DNA of 9,733 bases. Source: JANRLJ01 sp034437895. Its GTDB lineage: Bacteria > Chloroflexota > Anaerolineae > Aggregatilineales > Phototrophicaceae. The translations under genes were made by a program, and so were the position numbers. The first letter of the stretch is position 1. Every line of letters begins with the position of its first letter. The DNA is taken from assembly GCA_034437895.1 (NCBI GenBank), contig DAOTTO010000646.1, positions 1 to 9,733 on the forward strand. Direction: 5' to 3'. The notes under the pieces are model-generated. The model was given only the letters and a program-made list of their open reading frames with translations. It was not told the DNA's origin and searched no databases. Shown in pieces: positions 1 through 6,867 of this stretch.

Positions 1-22
1 CACAAAACGGAGCCCAATGGGA

Positions 23-1159
23 CTATCTTGGCACATGCGTTGTCAGAATTTCGACCCCATCATGCCTAATCAACAGACCATCTTCAAAACGCACACCGGT
101 TTCAGTTGGGAAGTAAATCCCTGGTTCCAGCATGATGACCATCCCCGCCTCTAAAGTTTCTTCGTTATAGGGGACAATACGCGGTGACTCATGGGCGGAA
201 GCCCCTACCCCATGTCCAGAGTGATGCGGATACACGGGATAGCCTGCATCCGTAATAAACTGCCGCATTTTCTGATCGACTTCATTGGCTTTTACACCGG
301 GACGGATAAGCGAGATCGCGTAATCCAACGCATTAAGCGCATCCTGCCGCATCGTTTTTTGTCTTGGCGTAAGTTCGGAAGTGTAATAGGTCGCGCAGCT
401 ATCGCTCCAATAACCCTGATAATTCGTGCTTAAATCCACAATCAACGACCCATTCGGCGTGATTGGATAATCTAAAGGCCAACCGCCAATGTTGTTTTGG
501 CGCTCACCCACCACACAATCATTGCCAAAGGCGACACGCGCCCCCACCTCACGCTGAATGGCGCTGTGCATCGCCGTCCAAACATCAATTTCGCGCAGTC
601 CGGCCTGAACAACCTCCGCTGCAACTTTATGCCCGATGTCAGTCAATTGAAAATTGCGCCGTAGTTTAGCGATTTCCTCATCGGTCTTTATCATCCGCAG
701 CGGCACAAGCCACTCATCACTGTGAACCAATTCACCGTTAGCGGAAAATGTCGTTTTCAGTATCTCAAAAAGATAAGCTGTTAGATGGTATGTTTCTACG
801 CCGATCTTCCCCATTGAAGCGGCTGATTTCTCAAACAGGCCGCGCAGTACTTCGCCCAAGTTTTCGACAGCTTTCACAGGTTCATCAATCGTATAGCCTG
901 TATAGGTTAAAACTGATCCATCCGATTCTTGTGCAAAAAAAGCTGCGTCAGAGTGTTGTGAATCCAGCACAATCAGCGTAAAGTGTTCATCCTCGTACCA
1001 AACCAGACTTGGCCCACCAGCGAATAAATTTAACCCAAGCTGAATCGGCGGCGCATAGCCCGTGAGCCATTTAACACTGTCCAAATGCGCGAAAAGGGCG
1101 CGCTCCACGCCTTTGGATTTCAACATCTCGATTGTTTTTTGGCGCTGCTGCTGGTGCAT
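23..1159 (-). CDS. M24 family metallopeptidase (Xaa-Pro aminopeptidase/creatinase-like)
   Basis: This is a cytosolic pita-bread-fold metallohydrolase of family M24B, which holds Xaa-Pro aminopeptidases, prolidases and creatinase-like amidinohydrolases. In the 378-residue form, residues 1 to about 155 are a creatinase-type N-terminal domain (it includes WLTGY) and the rest is the catalytic domain. All five dinuclear metal ligands are visible: Asp242 (VDLS), Asp253 (SDS), His316 (SGHGVG), Glu345 (LEPG) and Glu359 (FEDG), so it should be active. I chose ATG at 1159 because an AGAAG ribosome binding site lies about 7 nt upstream. The frame can be extended to a TTG at 1180, but that has no such site. 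It is the last gene of the kinase-aldolase operon, about 40 nt after the aldolase stop. The substrate is unknown; a peptidase is unexpected beside sugar enzymes, so hydrolysis of an amide or C-N bond in the pathway substrate is possible (inference). Confidence 0.88.
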   Translation of the reverse strand: MHQQQRQKTIEMLKSKGVERALFAHLDSVKWLTGYAPPIQLGLNLFAGGPSLVWYEDEHFTLIVLDSQHSDAAFFAQESDGSVLTYTGYTIDEPVKAVENLGEVLRGLFEKSAASMGKIGVETYHLTAYLFEILKTTFSANGELVHSDEWLVPLRMIKTDEEIAKLRRNFQLTDIGHKVAAEVVQAGLREIDVWTAMHSAIQREVGARVAFGNDCVVGERQNNIGGWPLDYPITPNGSLIVDLSTNYQGYWSDSCATYYTSELTPRQKTMRQDALNALDYAISLIRPGVKANEVDQKMRQFITDAGYPVYPHHSGHGVGASAHESPRIVPYNEETLEAGMVIMLEPGIYFPTETGVRFEDGLLIRHDGVEILTTHVPR

Positions 1160-1198
1160 GGTGATCTTCTTTCGTGCCAACCATTTAAAATCGCTGGC

Positions 1199-2158
1199 CT
1201 AAAACGTCTGAAACCAATTTTCTGCCAGCGCAGGACTGCCTATTTTGTCCATCCACGACGTACCGTATAAATTACAAATTGCGGTCAATGCGCTCATCCG
1301 TGCTTTGCCTGTCGTTGCAAGGAATTGCTGGAGCGCTTCACCTGTAAGTGGCAGTGCCTCTGCCCAAACCGCCCGACCTACCATCACCCCGCTTGCGCCA
1401 GCTTTGCAGGCGAGAATGGTTTGCCGGAGGAAAATATCATAGGTTACGCCTGCGCTCAGGATCGTCCAAGGGACTTCACTGGCAGAATTTAACTCATCCA
1501 GCGCATCTGCCCAAACCGATTCATCGGGCTGCTGCTTAACATCCAGCGGAAATTCAGCTTTGAGGATGTCGATCCCGCGTGCCGTAAAATGCCGCACGGA
1601 TTCAATCACCACCTGCCGCCGCTCCTCATTGGAAAGCGAATTTTGAGGGTCGAGAGAATAACCAATCGGTTCAAGGAAAAACGGGATACGGTGAACTTTG
1701 CATTGTTCGATAATGGAATCCACGAGGTCTGTCTGAAATTGGGCATTTTCCGCGTCTGGATGAAAATACAAAAGCAGTTTCACCCCACTGCCGCCTGCAC
1801 TTTTGATTTTCGACACATCCCAATTTTCGATAAAGTTCGTCAAGCGTTGGCTTGGATGTGGCGTGTAATCCGTCACCTCTAACGGTGATAGCAGCCCCTT
1901 CCCTCCGGAAATGCCGCTTTGGGTAAAGGCCGCAAAGCCATATTCGGGATCAGTCAATACAGCGGTGGCCTCATCCGCAAGGTGATGGATAATGGCGCGT
2001 TTGAGTTCGATTACGTCCTGGCGTGTGATGGGTTTCTCTCGCGCTTTTTCCATATCCGTCAACAAAACGCCGCGATGGTCAATCGCCAAAACCGAGAATA
2101 GCCCTTTTGTAGTGCTGCATTGGCGCAAATGGCGATAGGTCGCAAAATCACTGGTCAT
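1199..2158 (-). CDS. LacD/YihT-like class I aldolase (DeoC/LacD family)
   Basis: This is a predicted Schiff-base aldolase that splits a phosphorylated keto-sugar or keto-acid into DHAP and an aldehyde. Its 319 residues are close to the usual length of tagatose-1,6-bisphosphate aldolase LacD and sulfofructose-1-phosphate aldolase YihT. Visible TIM-barrel landmarks are LAIDHRG (residues 24-30), GVKLLLYF with Lys127, LEP with Glu163, ILKAEFP with Lys200 (the expected Schiff-base lysine), LSAG (234-237) and MVGRA, where Gly261-Arg262 would hold phosphate. Its start ATG shares one base with the kinase stop (TAATG), so translation is probably coupled and the two should act in sequence. With an IolC-like kinase upstream, the likely substrate is 2-deoxy-5-keto-gluconate 6-phosphate or an analogue, giving DHAP and malonate semialdehyde (inference). 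Tagatose bisphosphate or sulfofructose phosphate cleavage cannot be excluded from sequence. Confidence 0.85.
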   Translation of the reverse strand: MTSDFATYRHLRQCSTTKGLFSVLAIDHRGVLLTDMEKAREKPITRQDVIELKRAIIHHLADEATAVLTDPEYGFAAFTQSGISGGKGLLSPLEVTDYTPHPSQRLTNFIENWDVSKIKSAGGSGVKLLLYFHPDAENAQFQTDLVDSIIEQCKVHRIPFFLEPIGYSLDPQNSLSNEERRQVVIESVRHFTARGIDILKAEFPLDVKQQPDESVWADALDELNSASEVPWTILSAGVTYDIFLRQTILACKAGASGVMVGRAVWAEALPLTGEALQQFLATTGKARMSALTAICNLYGTSWMDKIGSPALAENWFQTF

Positions 2159-3123
2159 TAAAATCCACCCTGACTTTCAATAAAAGCGGTCACTTGCTCA
2201 TGGGTTGGCATGTCATTGGCGCAAGCATGGCGCGTGACGATAATCGCCCCGGTGGCATTGCCGAAACGAGCACACTTTGCCCAATCCCAACCACTTAAAT
2301 AACCAAAAATAAAACCGGATGCCCACGCATCCCCTGCCCCCAACACGTTTAATACTTTAACTTTAAATGGTTTGGCGACATGCGAACTCCCGTCAGGCAT
2401 AAAAATTTCTGAGCCTGCCTGTCCGCGTTTGACGGCAATGGCCTTCACTTTGACTGCTGCTTGTATCAAAATGTGTACCGCTTTTTCAACATTTGCTTCA
2501 TCCGCCGCAGCGGTAATTTCGTCTTCTGTGCCAATCACAATATCGACCAGCGGCAGCGCACTCCGCATATTCGCGCCATACGTCCGCAAATCACGCCAGA
2601 GCGTCGGGCGTTTATCCAAGTCGATTATCACATCAACGCCTGCGTCCCGCGCCCGTTCCATCGCTGCCAGATTTGTACTGCGTGAGGGTTCAGCGCTAAA
2701 ATTCGTCCCCGCGACAAATAATACCCGGCTGTGCTCCATCGGCACACGCGCAAGATCGTCTAAGGTGAGATAAAGATCAGCCGGATCAGGCCGATAATAC
2801 ACAAGTGGAAATTTATCCGGCGGCAAAATGCTTAAAAATGCCAATCCAGTGAGATGCTCTTCATCATGCACCACATAATCGGTATGAATACCTTCAGCCC
2901 GCATAAAATCCATTACACCATCGCTGAGGCCATCCGTACCGATACGGCTAACCATCGACACACGCAGACCTAAGCGGCGCGTCCCAACCGCCACATTCGT
3001 CGGGCAGCCACCAGCATACACATTAAAACTTTTGACCTTCGCAAGTTCCGAACCAATTTCATTGGCATAGAGATCAATCGCCAGCCGCCCTAAAGAAATG
3101 ACATCAAAACGTTTTTCGTCCAT
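2158..3123 (-). CDS. IolC-like PfkB-family kinase (putative 5-dehydro-2-deoxygluconokinase)
   Basis: This is an ATP-dependent ribokinase/PfkB-fold sugar kinase most like IolC, which phosphorylates 2-deoxy-5-keto-D-gluconate in myo-inositol catabolism. In 321 residues it shows the substrate-side AGGCPTN motif (37-43), FPLVYYRPDPADL (105-117), IGTEDE (197-202), the PfkB signature NVLGAGDA with catalytic Asp265, and RHACANDMPT (298-307), which matches the IolC-type C-terminus. These IolC hallmarks argue against the sulfofructose kinase YihV. The stop overlaps the aldolase start. ATG 3123 and ATG 3132 (three residues more) are both possible starts; the purine run AAAAAG just upstream suits 3123 slightly better. 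Much longer in-frame extensions run into the divergent dehydrogenase gene and are not credible. It is the first gene of its operon, expressed from the shared divergent region. The kinase family is secure; the exact substrate is inferred. Confidence 0.87.
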   Translation of the reverse strand: MDEKRFDVISLGRLAIDLYANEIGSELAKVKSFNVYAGGCPTNVAVGTRRLGLRVSMVSRIGTDGLSDGVMDFMRAEGIHTDYVVHDEEHLTGLAFLSILPPDKFPLVYYRPDPADLYLTLDDLARVPMEHSRVLFVAGTNFSAEPSRSTNLAAMERARDAGVDVIIDLDKRPTLWRDLRTYGANMRSALPLVDIVIGTEDEITAAADEANVEKAVHILIQAAVKVKAIAVKRGQAGSEIFMPDGSSHVAKPFKVKVLNVLGAGDAWASGFIFGYLSGWDWAKCARFGNATGAIIVTRHACANDMPTHEQVTAFIESQGGF

Positions 3124-3163
3124 TAAAATCATCTTTTTCGCATTACTTCTCGAATAAAATAAG

Positions 3164-3183
3164 TTACGCAATCGATTGCATAA
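3164..3183. promoter_or_regulatory. LacI/GalR-type operator palindrome
   Basis: A perfect 12-bp inverted repeat, GCAATCGATTGC (3168-3179), extends to 20 bp (3164-3183) with only one mismatched pair (3167/3180). The central CG and half-site length are typical of LacI/GalR-family operators. It overlaps the plus-strand -35 and the minus-strand -10/start, so one bound repressor could shut off both divergent operons. The regulator gene is not in the window. A search by eye found no second copy here. Confidence 0.65.
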
Positions 3184-3204
3184 TTCTAATCCGTCTGTTA
3201 TGAT
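3176..3204 (+). promoter_or_regulatory. Sigma70-like promoter for the dehydrogenase operon
   Basis: A -35 TTGCAT (3176-3181), a 17-nt spacer and a -10 TATGAT (3199-3204, five of six bases) precede a start near 3211. The -35 lies inside the right half of the LacI-type palindrome, a classic repression geometry. The -35 itself is weak, with only the TTG matching consensus. Confidence 0.5.
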
Positions 3205-3211
3205 CGTGCAA
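3183..3211 (-). promoter_or_regulatory. Sigma70-like promoter for the kinase-aldolase-peptidase operon
   Basis: On the minus strand there is a -35 TTGCAC (3211-3206), a 17-nt spacer and a -10 TAGAAT (3188-3183), five of six bases matching TATAAT. The predicted start is near 3176, giving a leader of about 45-55 nt before the kinase. The -10 and start abut the LacI-type palindrome. This is read by eye and has no experimental support. Confidence 0.5.
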
Positions 3212-3232
3212 ATGAATGGTTTTGCTTTATTA

Positions 3233-3238
3233 AAAGGA
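3233..3238 (+). promoter_or_regulatory. Ribosome binding site of the zinc dehydrogenase
   Basis: AAAGGA lies 8 nt before ATG 3247, separated by a T-rich stretch. It is a near-consensus Shine-Dalgarno sequence and fixes the start of the first gene of the plus-strand operon. Confidence 0.7.
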
Positions 3239-3246
3239 CGTTTTTT

Positions 3247-4281
3247 ATGAAGGCTGTGATGAAAGTCGCGGCAGGCGTTGGCAACATCGACCTGCGCGAT
3301 ATTCCTGAGCCAGCAGTGCTGCCGGGGCAGGTAAAAATAAAAGTCCAAGCGGCAGGCATTTGCGGGACAGATTTACATATTTACAAAGATGAATTTCGTT
3401 CCGTTCCACCTGTCGTATTGGGACATGAAATTTCTGGCGAAATCGTAGAAATCGGTGAGGGCGCAGGCGGAATAGACATTGGCGCTCGCGTAACGACAGA
3501 AACTTATTTTTATACCTGTGGCGTTTGCCGTTTTTGCCGCAGCGGACAGAATAACCTATGCCTGAATCGCAAGTCGATTGGATCAGCGGTCAACGGCGGT
3601 TTTACCCAGTACGTCGTCGTTCCGTCTAAAAATATTCATCGCTTACCCGAAAATGTAGATTTTCATGCAGGCGCATTAACCGAACCGCTGGCTTGTGTGG
3701 TGCATGGTGTCCTCTCGACACCGACTGTCGCACCGGGGGATATTGCCGTTATCGCGGGACCCGGCGCGATTGGCTTACTTGCGCTGCAAGTCGTTAAAGC
3801 GGCTGGCGCAACCGTAGTCATGCTCGGCACAGATGCGGATACCCATCGTATGACGCTTGCCCGTGAACTCGGCGCGGATTATGTCATCAATGTGCAGCAG
3901 GAAAATCCTAAAACGCTGATTCAAGACATCACGCCCGAAGGATTAGGCGCAGATGTCGTTTATGAATGTTCCGGCGCAGAGCCGGCTGCCTCTCAATTAT
4001 TGGAATTGGTGAGGCGGCGCGGGCGTTATGTTCAGATTGGGCTGTTCGGTAAGCCTGTCGCATGGGATTTGGATCAGGTTTGTTACAAAGAACTGATTGT
4101 GACAGGCAGCAACGCCAGCATTCCGTCGGCATGGGTACGTGCGATCCAATTGATGAAAGCGGGATTAGTGCAGACCAAGCCTCTCATCACCGATGTTTAC
4201 GACGTGACAGCGTGGCAAGATGCTTTTGATGCCTTCGAGGGCAAGCGCGGCATCAAAATACTGCTCCAACCTGTAGGCTAG
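3247..4281 (+). CDS. Zinc-dependent medium-chain dehydrogenase (sorbitol/threonine dehydrogenase-like)
   Basis: This is an NAD(P)-dependent alcohol dehydrogenase of the zinc MDR superfamily, expected to oxidise a secondary hydroxyl of a polyol or sugar acid in the cytosol. At 344 residues it has the usual length for sorbitol or L-threonine dehydrogenase-like proteins. The catalytic zinc site is visible as Cys39 (AGICGTD), His60-Glu61 (LGHE) and Glu146 (LTEPLA). The structural zinc lobe has all four cysteines, Cys91, Cys94, Cys97 and Cys105. The Rossmann loop is GPGAIG (171-176). It is the first gene of the plus operon, with a strong AAAGGA ribosome binding site and a promoter overlapping a LacI-type operator, so it is probably substrate-induced. 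The first SDR begins 9 nt after its stop. Family assignment is secure; the substrate is not known, and a cyclitol or sugar polyol is inferred from the neighbours. Confidence 0.9.
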   Translation: MKAVMKVAAGVGNIDLRDIPEPAVLPGQVKIKVQAAGICGTDLHIYKDEFRSVPPVVLGHEISGEIVEIGEGAGGIDIGARVTTETYFYTCGVCRFCRSGQNNLCLNRKSIGSAVNGGFTQYVVVPSKNIHRLPENVDFHAGALTEPLACVVHGVLSTPTVAPGDIAVIAGPGAIGLLALQVVKAAGATVVMLGTDADTHRMTLARELGADYVINVQQENPKTLIQDITPEGLGADVVYECSGAEPAASQLLELVRRRGRYVQIGLFGKPVAWDLDQVCYKELIVTGSNASIPSAWVRAIQLMKAGLVQTKPLITDVYDVTAWQDAFDAFEGKRGIKILLQPVG

Positions 4282-4290
4282 AAAGGCGCG

Positions 4291-5070
4291 ATGATGAGGC
4301 TTAAAGGCAAAGTCGCGCTGGTTACAGGGGCAGCTAATGATCGCAGTATTGGCTGGGGGATCGCAAAATCTTTAGCCGAGGAAGGCGCGGATGTTGTTGT
4401 AAACGACATCGCTCATACCGATGAACTCGAAGCTCGCGCCAACGATATTCGAGCGATGGGCTGTCGTGGACTTGCTGTAGCCGCTGACGTGACGCAGCAG
4501 ACACAAGTCGACTCGATGTTTGAACGCACAGTACAGGAACTCGGCAGAGTCGATATTGTCGCCAGTAATGCAGGCATCATCCGCTGGGAAAGATTTCTGG
4601 ATATTACGCCAGCAAATCTCCGTCTCATTGTGGATGTCAACCTTAAGGGGAATGTTTACGTCTGTCAGGCAGCGGCGCGTGAAATGATAAAACAAGGCGA
4701 GGGGGGGCGGATTATCCTCACATCATCTGTGCAATCGGATGTCCAATTCCCGATTAATCCGATTTATGGCGCGACCAAAAAAGCCGCGCATTCCTTCGTT
4801 GGCACACTGGCGCTGGAACTCGCTCCTCATAACATCACGGTCAATCATATCGGCCCTGGTTGGGTGCGCTCGGCCTTGAATGATCCCGCGCCGGGGTTGC
4901 AAACGCCGCAAGCCATCGAGCAGCAGCGATTAGTGGTTCCTTTAAAACGCGACGGATGGATTTCCGAAATGGGACGGGCTGTGGTCTATTTCGCCTCGCC
5001 AGATGGCGCATATACGACAGGTGCATTTTTGCGGATTGATGGTGGATTGGGCATCAGCAAATATTCTTAA
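4291..5070 (+). CDS. Short-chain dehydrogenase/reductase, catalytically complete
   Basis: This is a classical-type SDR of 259 residues. The cofactor loop is TGAANDRSIGWG (12-23), two residues longer than the usual TGxxxGxG. Asp39 after the second strand suggests NAD preference. The SNAG motif (92-95), Asn117, Ser146, Tyr159 and Lys163 (YGATK) complete the catalytic tetrad, and the C-terminus carries the RIDGG motif common in this family. The start is ATG 4291 or the adjoining ATG 4294, both served by GAAAGG at 4281-4286, which overlaps the last base of the previous stop codon, so translation is tightly linked. It is followed 15-24 nt later by a second, degenerate SDR. The role is oxidation or reduction of a hydroxyl/keto group in the same pathway as the zinc dehydrogenase; the substrate is unknown. 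It could also be the active partner of a mixed complex with the next gene product. Confidence 0.9.
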   Translation: MMRLKGKVALVTGAANDRSIGWGIAKSLAEEGADVVVNDIAHTDELEARANDIRAMGCRGLAVAADVTQQTQVDSMFERTVQELGRVDIVASNAGIIRWERFLDITPANLRLIVDVNLKGNVYVCQAAAREMIKQGEGGRIILTSSVQSDVQFPINPIYGATKKAAHSFVGTLALELAPHNITVNHIGPGWVRSALNDPAPGLQTPQAIEQQRLVVPLKRDGWISEMGRAVVYFASPDGAYTTGAFLRIDGGLGISKYS

Positions 5071-5094
5071 TAGCTCTCAGTAATTTTGGTAAAA

Positions 5095-5856
5095 ATGATT
5101 GATTTATCCAATAAAACAATTTTAGTGATCGGCGGCATTCATGATTTAGCGCTCGGTGTCGCGCAAACGCTGCAATCCGCAGGCGCGGAAATTATTCTAG
5201 CCGTTCATCAAGATCAATTAGTCGCCCCTCAACTTCATGCCCGTGTGCAACCTGTAACTTTGCATGATCCAATTCAATTGAGTCAGCAAATTCAAGCGAT
5301 GGGCAAACTTGATGGAGCCATTTTAAGTCCGAGTTGGTTCAACTTTAACAGCTTTCTGGACACAACCGCAGCGGATTGGGACACGGCACTGGCGCAAAAC
5401 TTTGAAAATATGACTTATGCCGCGCAAGCTATCGCCCGTCATTTGATTGCTCAAGGTAAGGGCGGGCGACTCATTTTTCTCTCGTCTGTTGCGAGCATCA
5501 TGCCATTGGTTGAGACGAGCATCGTGGGAACATCGCTCACCGCGTTGTGGGCGTTAGCCAAAATGGCGGCAGTTGACTTAGGCCCACATGGAATTACAGT
5601 CAATGTCGTCGCCGGGGGATGGATCGAAGCAGAATGGACAAAACCCTATTTGCATCCCACTGGGCGCAGTTACATCCAAGAAGGCATCCCCTTAGGACGA
5701 ATCGGCATACCGCAGGATATTGGCAATCTATGTTGTTTCCTTGTGTCGGATTTAGCCGCTTATATCACAGGCGCAATCATCCCTGTCGATGGAGGTTATC
5801 TGCTCACGCCAGCGGAACAAGGTCATTCGCCTTATCCTGAAAAAATCGACGTTTAG
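5095..5856 (+). CDS. Degenerate SDR-family protein lacking the catalytic Tyr and Lys (putative pseudoenzyme)
   Basis: This 253-residue protein keeps the SDR scaffold: a first beta-alpha unit (TILVIGG), Asn102, Ser131 (FLSSVAS), GITVN (166-170) and a C-terminal ITGAIIPVDGG. Using the family's fixed spacing (Ser to Tyr 13, Tyr to Lys 4, as in the upstream SDR), the Tyr position is Val144 and the Lys position is Leu148 (VGTSL instead of YxxxK). The glycine loop TGxxxGxG reads IGGIHDLA, keeping only the first Gly, and NNAG reads SPSW. Catalysis and probably cofactor binding are therefore lost, yet the frame is intact through conserved end motifs, so it is unlikely to be decaying. I chose ATG 5095; a TTG at 5086 is in frame but less likely. 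No clear ribosome binding site is seen. The likely role is as structural or regulatory partner of the preceding SDR (inference). Confidence 0.85.
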   Translation: MIDLSNKTILVIGGIHDLALGVAQTLQSAGAEIILAVHQDQLVAPQLHARVQPVTLHDPIQLSQQIQAMGKLDGAILSPSWFNFNSFLDTTAADWDTALAQNFENMTYAAQAIARHLIAQGKGGRLIFLSSVASIMPLVETSIVGTSLTALWALAKMAAVDLGPHGITVNVVAGGWIEAEWTKPYLHPTGRSYIQEGIPLGRIGIPQDIGNLCCFLVSDLAAYITGAIIPVDGGYLLTPAEQGHSPYPEKIDV

Positions 5857-5871
5857 GATTCAAAGTAATCG

Positions 5872-6846
5872 CTATGCTTGCTCGTTCTGTTGCGAAGCCC
5901 ACAGCGCCGCGCCAATTGCCCCTGCATCGCCGCCTAAGCTGGCATAAACGACCTGCATCCGGTCAATGGGTACAGTATGGCAGCGTTCACGAATAGCTCT
6001 CAGGATGGGCTGCATAATCCAATCGCCCATATTGGCGACTCCGCCGCCGATAATGACGCGATCAGGCGCAAGAATCGTCACCACATTCGCGATTCCAGCC
6101 CCGATGATTTGCCCCGCTTGATCTAAAATATCAATCGCAATCGCATCACCCAATTCGGCAGCCCGCATAATCACTTCGGGCGTGATGCGATTTAGATCAA
6201 AATCGGCTAATTGACCAATCTTGGTCGTAATCCCTTGCATAACGGCTTTCGCGCCCATCGCTGCGATGGCTGGCCCGCTGCCATAGCCTTCTAAGCCTCC
6301 CCGATTGCCGCTGCCATCTGGGTTGCCATTATACAGGATGGTTTGATGTCCAAATTCGGCGGCGGAAGCCCCTAATCCCAAATGAAGCCGACCATTCAGC
6401 GCAATCCCGCCCCCAATCCCTGTGCCGAGGGTAAAACAGACAACCGTTGCTGCACCTCGACCCGCGCCGAGGGTGGCTTCTGCCAATGTAAATGCCCGTG
6501 CATCATTCACCAATGCAACCGGACGATCTAACAGATTTTGCAAAATACTGACGACAGGCTTGCCATACCATTCTCCCGGCATATTGGGCAGCATCAAAGT
6601 ACATCCCGCGTCGAGATCAATCGATGCAGGCACACCCAATCCAACAGCCACGATTTCAGTCAGGGCAAGACTTTGTGCGATACAAACATCGCGGACAACT
6701 TGCGCGATGCGGCGCAAAACCGCATCGGGTCCTTCCTTCGCTTCTGTCGGGACGACTCGCTGCCCGTAAATTTTTTCTGTTTGTGTATCAAAGAGTACGG
6801 CGGCAATTTTCGTGCCACCCAAATCGATGCCGATGTATTTCCCCAT
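5872..6846 (-). CDS. ROK-family sugar kinase lacking the zinc-site cysteines
   Basis: This is a 324-residue ROK (repressor/ORF/kinase) protein without an N-terminal helix-turn-helix, so a kinase rather than a repressor. It shows the phosphate loop IDLGGTK (7-13), catalytic Asp115 (VNDARAF), the GTGIGGG loop (141-147), Glu164 and His167 (AEFGH), and a C-terminal IIGGGV segment. Typical ROK kinases carry CxCGxxGCLE. Here the aligned stretch is DGSGNRGGLE, with Asp177, Ser179 and Gly184 in place of the three cysteines, so structural zinc is probably absent. The substrate could be a hexose such as glucose, fructose, allose or N-acetylmannosamine, and cannot be chosen from sequence. It is the last gene of the minus-strand block, 21 nt after the phosphotriesterase-family gene, and converges with the degenerate SDR gene across 15 nt. 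Confidence 0.88.
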   Translation of the reverse strand: MGKYIGIDLGGTKIAAVLFDTQTEKIYGQRVVPTEAKEGPDAVLRRIAQVVRDVCIAQSLALTEIVAVGLGVPASIDLDAGCTLMLPNMPGEWYGKPVVSILQNLLDRPVALVNDARAFTLAEATLGAGRGAATVVCFTLGTGIGGGIALNGRLHLGLGASAAEFGHQTILYNGNPDGSGNRGGLEGYGSGPAIAAMGAKAVMQGITTKIGQLADFDLNRITPEVIMRAAELGDAIAIDILDQAGQIIGAGIANVVTILAPDRVIIGGGVANMGDWIMQPILRAIRERCHTVPIDRMQVVYASLGGDAGAIGAALWASQQNEQA

Positions 6847-6867
6847 AACCTGTTTTCCAATGTTGAG

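Noticed and set aside
1160..1180. TTG start for the M24 gene at 1180
   Set aside because: It has no ribosome binding site, while ATG 1159 has AGAAG at good spacing; the extra seven residues are not part of the domain.
2372..2773. 133-codon open frame on the plus strand inside the kinase gene
   Set aside because: It lies antisense to a well-supported PfkB gene, is low-complexity Ser/Ala/Arg-rich, and has no recognisable domain; it is a shadow frame.
1199..3123. Sulfoquinovose (YihT/YihV-type) sulfoglycolysis module
   Set aside because: The aldolase could fit YihT, but the kinase carries IolC-type motifs (FPLVYYR, GTEDE, RHACANDMPT) rather than YihV ones, and no sulfoquinovosidase, isomerase or sulfolactaldehyde reductase is visible.
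3124..3348. Upstream extension of the kinase reading frame to an ATG at 3348
   Set aside because: The added residues have no PfkB similarity and overlap the start of the divergent dehydrogenase, both promoters and the operator. The family start falls at 3123 or 3132.
5834..5859. Hairpin at the convergent gene ends (ATCCT...AGGAT arms)
   Set aside because: The stem is about 8 bp, AT-rich with a G-T pair and a 10-nt loop, lies largely in coding sequence, and has no T-run after it on either strand, so I do not call a terminator.
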